From: Dehalococcoidia bacterium | Lineage (GTDB): Bacteria; Chloroflexota; Dehalococcoidia; Lucifugimonadales; SHYT01 | DNA: 64,000 bases | Assembly (NCBI GenBank): GCA_009693045.1 | Contig: SHXZ01000001.1 | Location: 62,001 to 126,000, forward strand | Reading direction: 5' to 3' | In this document: piece after piece, positions 7,394 to 16,021 of the stretch | Layout of the letters: every line of letters starts with the position of its first letter | Numbering within the stretch: the first letter of the stretch is position 1 | The notes under the pieces: model-generated | The model's input: only the letters and a program-made list of their open reading frames with translations | Told to the model about the DNA's origin: nothing | Database searches by the model: none | Made by a program: the position numbers and the translations under genes

Positions 7394-8353
7394 CTAGCTG
7401 GCGGCGGGGGGGGCGTCGCGCTGGACTTTGGGCGCGGGGTTGACGAGGCCGCCGACCAGGGACTGGGGAGCGACCTGATCCAGCTCGTCCAGGGTCCAGC
7501 GGCCCGGCTTGCTGATGGCGCGGATGACGTGGCGGGTGGTGTAGAGGGTCATGGGCCACCCGGAGGTGCCGATGACCTGGCCGGTGAGGACGCCGCCCTC
7601 GTCCGTGCAGAGATAGACGGCCTTGGCGGCGTTGTTGACGGTGTCGCGGGCTTCTTCGTCAAAGGTGGCGACGCTGCGACCTCCCTGCGCCGTGCCGCCG
7701 ACGATGCCGCGCGCGGCGCGGATGTCGCGCGCGGTCTGGGGCACGGTGCCGGTCATGCGCGACGCGCCGCCGGGATAGATGGCGTTAACGGTGATGTTGT
7801 AGGGCTTGAGCTCCTGGGCAAGGGAGCGCGCCATGCCGACCATGGCCTCCTTGGCGGCGCTGTAGTTCGCCTGGCCGGAGTTGCCGAGGCCGGAGCTGGA
7901 GGAGAAGAGGACTACCCGACCCCAGCGCTGCCGAACCATGTGGGGGACGGCGTGCCGGACGGTGTTGAATGCGCCTCCCAGGTGAACGCCCACGACGCCG
8001 TCCCACTCCTCCTCGGTCATGTTGAAGACCATACGGTCGCGGAGGATGCCGGCGAGGTGGCACAGGATGTCAATGCGGCCAAAGTTCTTGATGGCGGCGT
8101 CAACGATGGCGCGTCCGCCCTCAAAGCTAGAGACAGAGTCGTAGTTGGCGACGGCCTTACCGCCTGCCTCGCGGATCTCCGCCGCAACGCGGTCCGCCGG
8201 GCCTTGGCTTGCGCCTTCGCCGGCGACGTTGCCTCCGAGGTCGTTGACGACGACGGCCGCGCCCTCAGCCGCGAGGAGCCGCGCGACTCCGCCTCCGATG
8301 GCCCCACCGCCGCCGGTGACGATTGCTACCCTGCCCTGAAGTCTTCCAGCCAT
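7394..8353 (-). CDS. SDR family oxidoreductase (multifunctional-enzyme type-2-like)
   Basis: 319-residue short-chain dehydrogenase. N-terminal NAD(P) site TGGGGAIGGGVAR (TGxxxGxG), NDLGG cofactor loop, catalytic Ser in SSSSG, YSAAK (Tyr-xxx-Lys) and the NAxYPGG segment are all present. The pattern VVVNDLGG and the long C-terminus resemble the dehydrogenase domain of peroxisomal multifunctional enzyme type 2 / hydroxyacyl-CoA dehydrogenases, so a role in acyl-CoA or hydroxy-acid oxidation is plausible but not proven. AGGAGGGG precedes the ATG. It follows a related SDR with a 29-base gap, so the two are probably one operon. Confidence 0.85.
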   Translation of the reverse strand: MAGRLQGRVAIVTGGGGAIGGGVARLLAAEGAAVVVNDLGGNVAGEGASQGPADRVAAEIREAGGKAVANYDSVSSFEGGRAIVDAAIKNFGRIDILCHLAGILRDRMVFNMTEEEWDGVVGVHLGGAFNTVRHAVPHMVRQRWGRVVLFSSSSGLGNSGQANYSAAKEAMVGMARSLAQELKPYNITVNAIYPGGASRMTGTVPQTARDIRAARGIVGGTAQGGRSVATFDEEARDTVNNAAKAVYLCTDEGGVLTGQVIGTSGWPMTLYTTRHVIRAISKPGRWTLDELDQVAPQSLVGGLVNPAPKVQRDAPPAAS

Positions 8354-8382
8354 GTTCCCCTCCTGCTTCGCATCCTTGTTCG

Positions 8383-9303
8383 CTAAAACCCGCCCGGCGT
8401 GATGAACGCCTTGGGGGCCAGGTCAACGATTTGGTCAAGCGAGAGCCGCTTTATGGTGGCGATGGATTTCTCTACCACCGGGTGGGAATAGAGGTAGATG
8501 TCGCCGCCGCGGACGCCGAAGACGTTCCCGTTGACATGTGACGCAGGTTCCGTGCAGAGCCAGACGGCGAGCGGCGCGACGTTCTCCGGGTCGTCCGGCG
8601 ATCCGGGGCCCTGCCAAACCTCAGTTGGAGAGGCCGCGCCAAGCCCGGCGCGGCGAAGCGCTTCGGGCGCGGCCTGGGCGACGACCTGGATACCTCGGGG
8701 CGAGAGCCGGGTGCGGGCCACAGCCGAAATGGCGTTGGCGGTCATGCCGTAGCGGCCCGTGTCCCTGGCAAGGGTGCGTACGAACCCGATGATGCCCTCG
8801 CCGACAGCGGCCTGGACGGCCTGCCCTACTGCGCCCATCCCGGCATCGGAGGTGAAGATGATGGCGCGTCCGCCCTGCTGCTGCCGGAAGAGGATGGCGG
8901 CGAACTTCACGGGCGCAAACGTCGCCTTGAGTTGACGAATGCCGACCCGTTGCCACTCTTCTTCGCTGACGTTGCCGATCATTTGCTCGCCAGCGACGCC
9001 CGCGCAGGTGACGATGATGTCCAACCTTCCGAAAGAGTCTACGGCGGTCTTCACGGCCCGCTCACCGCCTGCCATCGTTGCTACGTCGTCGTAGCTGGGA
9101 TAGGCCTGGCCCCGCAACTTCGTAATCTCCGCCACCACCGAATCCGCGGGCACTTTAGACGAGCCTGTTCCGTCAACCTCACAGCCGAAGTCGTTCACAA
9201 CAACCTTCGCGCCTTCCTGAGCCAAGAGCAAGGACACCGAGCGACCAATGCCACGACCTCCGCCTGTTACCAGGGCTACCTTTCCGTCCAGCCTTCCGGG
9301 CAT
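8383..9303 (-). CDS. SDR family oxidoreductase, catalytic Tyr-Lys missing
   Basis: 306 residues starting MPGRLDGKVALVTGGGRGIG; the ATG at 9303 has GGAGG five bases upstream, and an upstream in-frame ATG at 9315 lacks a good site. The Rossmann motif and VNDFGCEVDG loop parallel the downstream paralogue. However, where the paralogue has SSSSG...YSAAK, this protein reads FTSDAGMGAVGQAVQAAVGE, with no YxxxK. It may therefore be catalytically changed or act as a partner of the downstream SDR, with which it forms a likely two-gene operon. Confidence 0.82.
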   Translation of the reverse strand: MPGRLDGKVALVTGGGRGIGRSVSLLLAQEGAKVVVNDFGCEVDGTGSSKVPADSVVAEITKLRGQAYPSYDDVATMAGGERAVKTAVDSFGRLDIIVTCAGVAGEQMIGNVSEEEWQRVGIRQLKATFAPVKFAAILFRQQQGGRAIIFTSDAGMGAVGQAVQAAVGEGIIGFVRTLARDTGRYGMTANAISAVARTRLSPRGIQVVAQAAPEALRRAGLGAASPTEVWQGPGSPDDPENVAPLAVWLCTEPASHVNGNVFGVRGGDIYLYSHPVVEKSIATIKRLSLDQIVDLAPKAFITPGGF

Positions 9304-9974
9304 ACGCGCCTCCATTTCCTCTGTAGGCGCATCTTAGTCAGCCCGTATCTCCACGTCAACCTCCAATTTGGTAATTAGCGCTGCGTGTCATAGATATTAG
9401 TTGACTATTCTTTTCTTGCTTATCTTTTAGGTAAAAAGACGACGAAAGTAATGAAGGCGTGGAAGGTCTGGATAACCGAGCGTACATGACGTTGTGGCCG
9501 GGAGGGTGAGACGCAAGCTCTGGGAAGAAGTTCGCGATAGGTGGGGAGACGGTGGTGAGGTGATGTGCTGAGGCAGGGAATGGTTTGCCCAAGTGGAACG
9601 CGGGGTGGGGTGAAAAAAGAACATAACAAGGCAAAGAAGGCAGACATTTCAGGAAGTTTCCCACAACCAGGATGAGTTTTCCACAGGGGAAGGGGGGGAT
9701 TTCCGCGCCGAGAACTACAACTCTTTACAAGAAGGCGTAGTTGTGCAGCTGCTATTGGCTGGAGCATAGAGCCCCTCCTGCCAGTCTGAGCCTGTTCGCT
9801 TCGCTAAGGGTAAACTCCGAGGAACCGCAGCAGCCATGTTGACGGGCAACAATCGTGGGGAGATTCCTCGGTCGCTTCGCTCCCTCAGAATGGCGATGAA
9901 CAAACCGACACTCTTACTCAGCGCCGGCATAGCCCCAGAGCTGCCCCAAAAGTAAACACAGGACACACGGCTCG
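9304..9974. other. Intergenic region without a recognisable gene
   Basis: About 670 bases between the SDR pair and the sbcC-like gene. Base composition is AT-richer than the neighbours around 9370-9440 and 9600-9730. Short open frames here have no family resemblance. A copy of a dispersed low-complexity repeat (gattcctcggtcgcttcgct near 9860-9895) lies close to the sbcC stop. I see no RNA gene or CRISPR array. Confidence 0.5.
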
Positions 9975-12635
9975 TCAGGTGACGACGCGGAAGGTGGAGC
10001 CCGCATCTCCCTTGGTGACCTCTATACGGACGGGGAACGCCTCCTTAACCTCTTCCAGGTGAGTGATGGCTACGACGAGGTCGAACTCGCTCTGGATGGC
10101 CTGGACGGCTTCAACAAGGCGCTCGCGGCCGGTGGCGTCCTGGGTGCCGAAGCCCTCGTCAATGAACAGCGCGCGGAGCGGCGCCCCGGCACGGCGGGCC
10201 AGGAGGCGCGCGAGAGCGATGCGCAGGGCGAAGTTGACGCGGAAGGCCTCGCCGCCGCTGAAAAGCTCGTAGGAGCGGGTGCCGAGCTCGTCGGCGACGA
10301 GGAGGTCTAGGGTGTCCACGCTGGTCCCACGGCGTGTCTGGTGCTCCGTCTCCAGCTTGAGGGCCATGCGACCGTCGGTGAGCTTGGCGAGGAGCTCGTT
10401 GGCGAAGACCTCAAGGTCGGGGATGGCCTCGGCGATGAGCATGGCCTGGAGGCCGTTGCGTCCGAAGGCGTCGGCGAGGAGGTCGTAGGTGGCGAGGTCG
10501 GACTGCAGGGCGGCGATGGTGGTGTGAAGAGAGTCGCGCTGCTGGGCGACGACCTCCAGGTGCGTGAGGCGCGCCCGGGCCTGGGCGAGGGCGGCTTGGG
10601 CGGCCTCCTGGCGCTGATGGAGGATTCGGTGCTCGGCGGCGAGGCGGGCGACCTGGGACTCCAGGCCGGGGCGGTCTCGCAGCTCCTGGGCGAGCAGGGC
10701 GATGGCGGCCTCGGACTCCTGGATGCCCGCGCGGGCGGCGGCGATGACGTCGCGGAGGTGGGCGGCCTCCTCGGCAAGCTCCGGGAGGCGGCGCTCGGCC
10801 TCGCGGAGGGCGTGGGCCTGGTCGGGGGCGGAGGAGAGGACTACCACCTCGGCGCGGAGGCGCTGGTGGGTCGCGGCGTCGTAGCCCAGTGCAGCGGTCT
10901 CCTCCTGGAAGCGCTGGAGTCCGCTCTGGGCTTCGGGCGCGAACTGGCCGGAGGCGAGGCGGGTGGTGACTTCGGCGAGGGCGATCTCGGCGGGGGCCAA
11001 GTCCTTTTGCGCGGTCTCGGCGTCCTCCAGGGCGCGGGCGGCGCGTTCCTGGAGGCGAAGGGCGTCCTCGCGGCGGCGGGCGAGGGCTTTGTCGGCGGCG
11101 TCCAGCTCGCGGGCGAGGGCGTCGGCGCGAGCGCGGTGGTCGCGCAGGGCGGACTGGCCCTCGTCGTACCGTCTGCGCATGTCCTGGCGCTGCGACTCCA
11201 TCTCCTGCGTGAGGTGGGCGCGGCCTTCCGGGCCGAGGGGCGTGTTGCAGAGGGGGCAGACGGGCTCCGGCTGGGCGAGGAGCATGTCCAGGCGGAGCTT
11301 GAGTTGCTTGCCCTCCTCAACGCGCGCCTTGCCCTCGGCGTCCAGGCGCTGGGACTCGGCGCGGTGGTGGTGCTGCTCCTCACGGCGCTCACTGAGCGCT
11401 GTGGCTTCGGTGTCCAGCGCGGCGAGCTGGGCAGCGACGTTGTGGAGGGCGAGGCGGTGCGTCTCGGCGGCGGCGGCGCGGGCGCGGAGGTCGGCGGCGG
11501 CGCCCTCCGCAGCCTGGGCCTGGGCCTCCAGGCGGGTGCGGGCCACGTCTATGGTCCGCTGGTGCGGGAGCGCGGCGGCCTGCAGCTCGTGGTGGCGGCG
11601 GGCCTGCTCGTCCGTGGCCTGGAGCGTGGCGCGGGCGTCGTCGTGGGCGGCCTCGGCCTGGAGGATGGCGTCGCGCTGGGCGAGCACGCGGTCGTAGGAG
11701 GTTTGCTGCTCTTGGACGCGGCGGGCGCGGTCGTCCGAGGTGGCGAGGGCGCGGCGGCGGGTATCCAGGTCTGTGCGCTGGCGAGCATCGTCCTGTGCGC
11801 GGCCTTCCAGGACGCGAAGGCGCACGCGGGCGGTCTCCAGGAGGACGCGGGCGTCCTCAAGCTGTGGCGCGAGGGCGGCGAGGCCGGCGCGGGCGCGGGA
11901 TGCGTCGGAGTCGGCGGCCTCGCGACCCGCGAGCTCGGCGTCCAGGCGGGCCAGCTCGGTCTGGGACTGCTCCAGGCGGAGCTTGGCGTCGTTGGCCTGC
12001 TGGCGGCTACGGGTGGCGAGGCGGTCGTAGAGGGTGAGGCCGAGGATCTCGGCAAGGATGTACTTGCGCTGGGTGGGGTCGGCGCGCATGAAGCGGTCGC
12101 TGCCGCCCTGGAGGAGGAAGGCGGTGTTGACGAAGGTCTCGTAGTCCATGCGGAGGAGGCGGGTGAGCTTGTCCTGGGTGGCCTGGAGGGTGCTCTCGCT
12201 GATAGAGCGGAACGACCTCTCCCTTTCGTCCCTCCCCTGAATGGGGAGGGAGGTGGACGTGGGGTCGTCGGCGGGGGCGGCGTCGCTGCGCGTCGCGACC
12301 TGGAGCTCAAGCGCGCCGCCCTGGTTGGGGCCTCGGCGGGCGCGGCCGTGGCGGCGGATGACGCGGTAGCGGCTCTCACCAGAGAGGAACTCCAGGGCGA
12401 CCTCCATGTCGGTCTGGCCGGCGTGGACGAGCTCCTCGGTGCGGAGTCCTCGGGTGCCGACGGACATGCCGCGGACGCTGCCCCAGAGGGACCAGGTGAT
12501 GGCGTCCAGGAGGGCGGACTTGCCGTGGCCGTTGTCGCCGCAGAGGCAGACGACGTGGAGGCCCTCCAGGTCCAGCGGCTGGCCCGGGTCGCGGTAGCTC
12601 ATGAAGTTGTGGAGGGAGAGGCGGAGGGGGATCAT
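9975..12635 (-). CDS. sbcC: SbcC/Rad50-like SMC-type ATPase
   Basis: 886 residues. Walker A at about residues 33-44 (GDNGHGKSALLDAI), long Ala/Arg/Glu-rich coiled coils, a zinc hook CPLC at about residue 460, ABC signature LFSGGEAFRVNFALRIALAR and Walker B LRALFIDEGFGTQD near residue 825. This is the ATPase subunit of the SbcCD (Mre11-Rad50-like) nuclease that cleaves hairpin and blocked DNA ends. The nuclease partner sbcD is not in the window. Its upstream neighbour is a GxxExxY gene whose stop overlaps the sbcC start by four bases. Around residues 125-140 a short Pro/Arg/Glu-rich insert matches an in-frame copy of an intergenic palindrome (12230-12250). Confidence 0.93.
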   Translation of the reverse strand: MIPLRLSLHNFMSYRDPGQPLDLEGLHVVCLCGDNGHGKSALLDAITWSLWGSVRGMSVGTRGLRTEELVHAGQTDMEVALEFLSGESRYRVIRRHGRARRGPNQGGALELQVATRSDAAPADDPTSTSLPIQGRDERERSFRSISESTLQATQDKLTRLLRMDYETFVNTAFLLQGGSDRFMRADPTQRKYILAEILGLTLYDRLATRSRQQANDAKLRLEQSQTELARLDAELAGREAADSDASRARAGLAALAPQLEDARVLLETARVRLRVLEGRAQDDARQRTDLDTRRRALATSDDRARRVQEQQTSYDRVLAQRDAILQAEAAHDDARATLQATDEQARRHHELQAAALPHQRTIDVARTRLEAQAQAAEGAAADLRARAAAAETHRLALHNVAAQLAALDTEATALSERREEQHHHRAESQRLDAEGKARVEEGKQLKLRLDMLLAQPEPVCPLCNTPLGPEGRAHLTQEMESQRQDMRRRYDEGQSALRDHRARADALARELDAADKALARRREDALRLQERAARALEDAETAQKDLAPAEIALAEVTTRLASGQFAPEAQSGLQRFQEETAALGYDAATHQRLRAEVVVLSSAPDQAHALREAERRLPELAEEAAHLRDVIAAARAGIQESEAAIALLAQELRDRPGLESQVARLAAEHRILHQRQEAAQAALAQARARLTHLEVVAQQRDSLHTTIAALQSDLATYDLLADAFGRNGLQAMLIAEAIPDLEVFANELLAKLTDGRMALKLETEHQTRRGTSVDTLDLLVADELGTRSYELFSGGEAFRVNFALRIALARLLARRAGAPLRALFIDEGFGTQDATGRERLVEAVQAIQSEFDLVVAITHLEEVKEAFPVRIEVTKGDAGSTFRVVT
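12213..12260. repeat. Palindromic repeat inserted in frame within sbcC
   Basis: CCCTCCCC (12230-12237), five-base loop, GGGGAGGG (12243-12250), flanked by a CTCTCCCTTTCGTC tract. Similar 'CCTTCCCC...GGGGAGGG' stems occur in non-coding DNA at 17590-17630 and near 39240-39290. Inside sbcC it encodes LPIQGRDERERS between the N-terminal ATPase lobe and the first coiled coil, a position where SbcC proteins tolerate insertions. Confidence 0.5.
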
Positions 12636-13066
12636 GGGGACGAGTCCGCAGATTTCGCAGATTCTCGCAGACTTTTTGGGTTATTGGCTTGGGAGAGGAC
12701 GAGGCGTTGGTATTGGAGCGAGGGTGCGCCGAAGTTGAGGAGCAGGCCGATCTCATGGCCGGTTGCTTTGAGATAGTTTAGGACTTGCGCCTGTTCAAGC
12801 CCTCCAAGGGCTGGTAACGCCTTTAGCCCTACAATGATCGAGTTGAAGCACACGAAGTCTGCCCTATAGGTCGCATTTAGACGCTTTCCTTTGTACAAGA
12901 CGGGTAGATTAACCTCTCGCTGGAAGGGCACGGCGCGTTCCGTGAACCCTACGGCTAGCGCCTCTTGATAAACGTTTTCAAGGAAGCCCGGGCCAAGTTC
13001 GGTGTGCACATCCATGGCTGCGCCGATGATGACGTGGGTCTGTGGGTCGCGCTGAGCGTTCTGCAT
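12632..13066 (-). CDS. GxxExxY family protein
   Basis: 144 residues with the naming motif GPGFLENVYQEAL near residue 25 (GxxExxY), followed by PFQREVNLPVLYKGKRL and YRADFVC, the pattern of this small PD-(D/E)xK-related family. Core ends around FGAPSLQYQRLVL; the last 17 residues (NNPKSLRESAKSADSSP) are encoded by one of the flanking inverted repeats. The biochemical function of the family is unknown. The gene sits between two oppositely oriented copies of a 'CCGCAGATT' repeat, and its stop overlaps sbcC by four bases. Confidence 0.85.
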   Translation of the reverse strand: MQNAQRDPQTHVIIGAAMDVHTELGPGFLENVYQEALAVGFTERAVPFQREVNLPVLYKGKRLNATYRADFVCFNSIIVGLKALPALGGLEQAQVLNYLKATGHEIGLLLNFGAPSLQYQRLVLSQANNPKSLRESAKSADSSP

Positions 13067-13128
13067 GTCTGTATTATCTACTGTCTATTCAATCCGCGAA
13101 ATCTGTGATATCTGCGGATCGGTTGCCC
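12636..13128. mobile_element. Putative GxxExxY element bounded by inverted repeats
   Basis: Left end (plus strand from 12636): GGGGACGAGTCCGCAGATTT followed by CGCAGATTCTCGCAGA. Right end, read on the minus strand from 13128: GGGGCAACCGATCCGCAGAT followed by ATCACAGATTTCGCGGATT. The two ends are inverted copies of the same ~35-base motif and enclose a single GxxExxY gene. The left end begins directly after the sbcC start codon; the right end runs into the 3' end of the neighbouring GNAT gene and supplies its last residues (TDPQISQISRIE). Gene-less versions occur at 38290-38376 and 42334-42408. No transposase or target duplication is recognisable, so mobility is inferred from structure only. 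Confidence 0.5.
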
Positions 13129-13711
13129 CTGCGGTTGGGAGCTCGAGGCGCATGTCGTGCCGCCTTGTTCCGGCCATGCCGACCTCATGGAAGCTGACGG
13201 CACGGAAGGCGGGGACGAAGCCCATGAAGCGGTAGCTGGGCGAGTCCAGGTCGACAGGATAGGCCTCCACCATGGTCGCGCCGCGCCGCCGCGCGTGGTC
13301 AACGGCGGCCCGGAGGAGGCGCGTCATGACGCTTCGGCCCCGGAGCCGCTGCGGGACAAAGAAGCAGATGAGGGACCAGGCGCTGTCAGGCTCCGCGCTC
13401 GCATCGTTTGGCCCGCCGAGAGAGCGGTACGTGGGTCGGGGCGCGATGGAGCACCACGCCACCGGTTCCCCGTCCAACTCGCCAAGGACGCCCACGGGCA
13501 CGCCCTGGCGGACGCGGCGCTCCAGGGCGGCCTTCCGGCCCGGGTCGTCGGTGCGTTTGACCGCCTTGGGCATGGCGCGCCAGACCATACACCAGCAAAA
13601 CTTGGGGCCGCCGCGCGCCTCAAACAGCCGCACCAGGTTGGGCCAGCGTTGGCGGTCAACCTCATGGAAGGTCAGGCGGTCGGCGATGGAGGCGGCGGGC
13701 TCGTTCGGCAT
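13085..13711 (-). CDS. GNAT family N-acetyltransferase
   Basis: 208 residues from the ATG at 13711, which has AGGAG eight bases upstream (further in-frame upstream ATGs lack a site). The acetyl-CoA site lies in ICFFVPQRLRGRSVMTRLLR (R/QxxGxG/A variant) and is followed by AAVDHARRRGATMVEAYPVD and SYRFMGFVPAF, typical GNAT motif B. N-terminal FCWCMVW...PKAVKRTD resembles the EF_0945-like/YesJ acetyltransferases acting on small molecules. The last ~13 residues come from an inverted repeat. Substrate unknown. Confidence 0.82.
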   Translation of the reverse strand: MPNEPAASIADRLTFHEVDRQRWPNLVRLFEARGGPKFCWCMVWRAMPKAVKRTDDPGRKAALERRVRQGVPVGVLGELDGEPVAWCSIAPRPTYRSLGGPNDASAEPDSAWSLICFFVPQRLRGRSVMTRLLRAAVDHARRRGATMVEAYPVDLDSPSYRFMGFVPAFRAVSFHEVGMAGTRRHDMRLELPTAGATDPQISQISRIE

Positions 13712-13918
13712 GACGCTCCTAGACTGCAAAGTGATCAGGGATAGGATAAGACAAAGGCTGCAGGCGGCGTAAGGTGGTGATGGTATCGTGGAAGAGTTGC
13801 CCGCGTGGTGGTGGTGGGCTAGTATGGCTCGTACGCCGCCATTCATGGTTCGACAAGCTCACTACGAACGGCTTACGTGGGAACTTTCAAGGCGAAGCGG
13901 GTCGGCAAAAGGACAAAA

Positions 13919-15268
13919 ATGTTTGACGCGTTGACGAACAAGCTGACGGCGGTGTTCCAGAAGCTGGGCGGCAAGGGCCACCTGGGTGAGAAGGACGTGG
14001 ACGAGGCGCTCCGGGAGGTGCGGATGGCGCTCCTGGAGGCGGACGTGAACTTCCGCGTGGCGCGGGACCTGGTGGCGCGCGTGCGCGAGAAGACGGTCGG
14101 CTCGCCGCTGATGCAGGGGCTGAACCCGGCGCAGCACGTGGTGAAGGCGGTCAACGAGGAGCTGACGGGGGTCCTGAGCGGCGGCGAGCATCGCATGAGG
14201 CCGTCGCCGAAGCCGCCGACGGTGATTATGCTAGTGGGCTTGCAGGGCTCCGGCAAGACGACGACGGCGGCGAAGCTGGCGCTGCATTTGCGGCGCGCGC
14301 CGGGGAACCCGCAGCCGCTGCTGGTAGCGGCGGATCTGCGGCGGCCCGCGGCGGTGGACCAGCTGGTGGCGCTGGGCAAGCAGCTCGACATCCCCGTGTA
14401 CTCGGAGGCGGCGACGTCCACGGCGCTGAAGGTGTCGCTGAACGGTATGGAGAAGGCGAGGCAGCTCGGCTCACCGTGGGTGCTGGTGGACACGGGCGGG
14501 CGGCTGCACATTGACGAGGAGCTGATGGCGGAGTTGCGCGCCATCAAGGAGGCGGTGTCACCGCACGAGCTGCTGCTGGTGGTGGACGCGATGACGGGCC
14601 AGGACGCGGTGCAGGCGGCTGGGGAGTTTCACAAGCAGCTTGGGCTGACGGGCCTTATCTTGTCGAAGCTGGACGGCGACGCGCGCGGGGGCGCCGCGCT
14701 GTCCATCACGGCGGTGACGGGCGTGCCGATCAAGTTCATCGGCACGGGGGAGAAGTCAGACGCGCTGGAGGCGTTCTACCCGGACCGGATGGCGTCGCGC
14801 ATCTTGGGCATGGGCGACGTGCTGACGCTGGTGGAACGCGTTGAGCAGGTCATTGACGAGAAAAGGGCGCTGGAGCTGGAGAAGAAGCTGCGCCACGCGT
14901 CGCTGGACCTGAACGACATGCTGGAGCAGCTGCGTGCGGTGAAAAAGCTGGGCTCCATTGCGAACGTGCTGGACATGGTGCCCGGTTTCGGGGCCATCAA
15001 GAAGCGCCTGCCGGGCGGCGACGTGGACGAGGGGCGGCTGAAGCGGGTGGAGGCGATCATCCTGTCCATGACGGCGCGGGAGCGGAAGGATCCGGAGGTG
15101 CTGAACGGGTCGCGGCGCAAGCGCATCGCGGCGGGGAGCGGGACGACGGTGCAGGACGTGAACCAGCTGCTGAACCAGTTCCGCGAGATCCAGAAGATGA
15201 TGAAGCAGATGTCCAAGATGCAGGGGAAGGGGCGAACGCCGGACCTGTCAAGGCTGCTGCCGCGGTGA
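13919..15268 (+). CDS. ffh: Signal recognition particle protein Ffh
   Basis: 449 residues from ATG 13919 (AGGA just upstream; an earlier in-frame GTG at 13877 would add 14 basic residues). N domain MFDALTNKLTAVF, G domain with GLQGSGKTTTAAKLA (P loop), DTGGRL, LSKLDGDARGG (NKxD equivalent), and a Met-rich M domain ending IQKMMKQMSKMQGKGR for signal-peptide and 4.5S RNA binding. It targets nascent membrane proteins to FtsY and SecYEG. A good terminator follows at 15343-15393. Confidence 0.97.
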   Translation: MFDALTNKLTAVFQKLGGKGHLGEKDVDEALREVRMALLEADVNFRVARDLVARVREKTVGSPLMQGLNPAQHVVKAVNEELTGVLSGGEHRMRPSPKPPTVIMLVGLQGSGKTTTAAKLALHLRRAPGNPQPLLVAADLRRPAAVDQLVALGKQLDIPVYSEAATSTALKVSLNGMEKARQLGSPWVLVDTGGRLHIDEELMAELRAIKEAVSPHELLLVVDAMTGQDAVQAAGEFHKQLGLTGLILSKLDGDARGGAALSITAVTGVPIKFIGTGEKSDALEAFYPDRMASRILGMGDVLTLVERVEQVIDEKRALELEKKLRHASLDLNDMLEQLRAVKKLGSIANVLDMVPGFGAIKKRLPGGDVDEGRLKRVEAIILSMTARERKDPEVLNGSRRKRIAAGSGTTVQDVNQLLNQFREIQKMMKQMSKMQGKGRTPDLSRLLPR

Positions 15269-15342
15269 ACAGGGTGAGGATCGGTTCGCAAGGAGGGTGA
15301 CTTGACAAAGTGCACAATCGTGGTGAAACCATAGTCAATGTT

Positions 15343-15393
15343 CCCCGTCGTTCGGTTTCCTCCCGGGGCCGAACTGGCGGGGTTTATTATTTT
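15343..15393 (+). terminator. Rho-independent terminator after ffh
   Basis: Left arm CCCCGTCGTTCGG (15343-15355), 13-base loop, right arm CCGAACTGGCGGGG (15369-15382), then TTTATTATTTT. The stem has 11 pairs with a small internal loop. It ends the ffh transcript and separates it from the NYN-domain gene 15 bases further on. Confidence 0.75.
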
Positions 15394-15407
15394 CCCCAGG
15401 GTGAGCC

Positions 15408-16021
15408 ATGCCTAATTTGCGCCTAGCTGTGTTCATTGACGCGCAAAACGTGTATCGCGGAGCACGTGAGGCATTCTTTGATTCTCTCGCGCCTCATGCC
15501 AACGGCAGTTGGATCCAATGAAGCTCGGTCGTCTTATTGCTTCTCGCGGCGGCCCCAAAGGCGCGAAAGCGGTCTTGTCAGAGGCCCGAGTTTACACGGG
15601 TAGGCCTGACGCTACCAAACAGTCGAAAACGTATGCAGCACACATGAGACAGTGCGCCGCGCGGGAAGCAGGCGGCGCGGTGGCGCGCTGGCGCCCGCTG
15701 AGATATCTCAGGGATTGGCCAACGTCACCGGCCCAACAAAAGGGGGTGGATGTGGCCATGGCTATAGACCTTGTTGATTTTGCCGCACAGAGAAAGTGCG
15801 ACATCGGCGTAATAGTCTCTACCGATACCGACCTGCGGCCACCACTGGAAAATGTGCTGGAACGCTTTGCTGGAAAAGTGTATGTTGTGACAGCCGCCTG
15901 GCGGAGCGGGAATAGCAAACGGCGGCTGGCTATTCAGTCAACAAATATTTGGTGTCATTGGCTCCTTCGGGCTGACTATGACCTCGTCGCCGACCCCACG
16001 GATTACAATGCCCGAAGCTAA
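15408..16021 (+). pseudogene. NYN-domain protein (LabA/DUF88-like) with a frameshift
   Basis: Frame 1 from ATG 15408 encodes MPNLRLAVFIDAQNVYRGAR then EAFFDSLAPHANG and stops at a TGA near 15520. The next frame carries on with DPMKLGRLIASRGGPKGAKA, VYTGRPDATKQSKTYAAHMR, QQKGVDVAMAIDLV and IGVIVSTDTDLRPPLE. Together they make one ~204-residue NYN (PIN-like) nuclease-fold protein: FIDAQN, DVAMAID and STDTDL carry the acidic metal-binding residues. A single missing base at about 15505-15515 accounts for the break. NYN proteins are predicted RNases; target unknown. Decay or consensus error cannot be separated here. Confidence 0.75.

Noticed and set aside
9356-9767. Short minus-strand frames in the gap before sbcC
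   Set aside because: No conserved features; composition-driven.
10341-12776. Long open frame on the strand opposite sbcC (about 810 codons)
   Set aside because: It is the GC-rich antisense shadow of the SbcC coiled coil; all motifs (P loop, zinc hook, signature) are on the minus strand.
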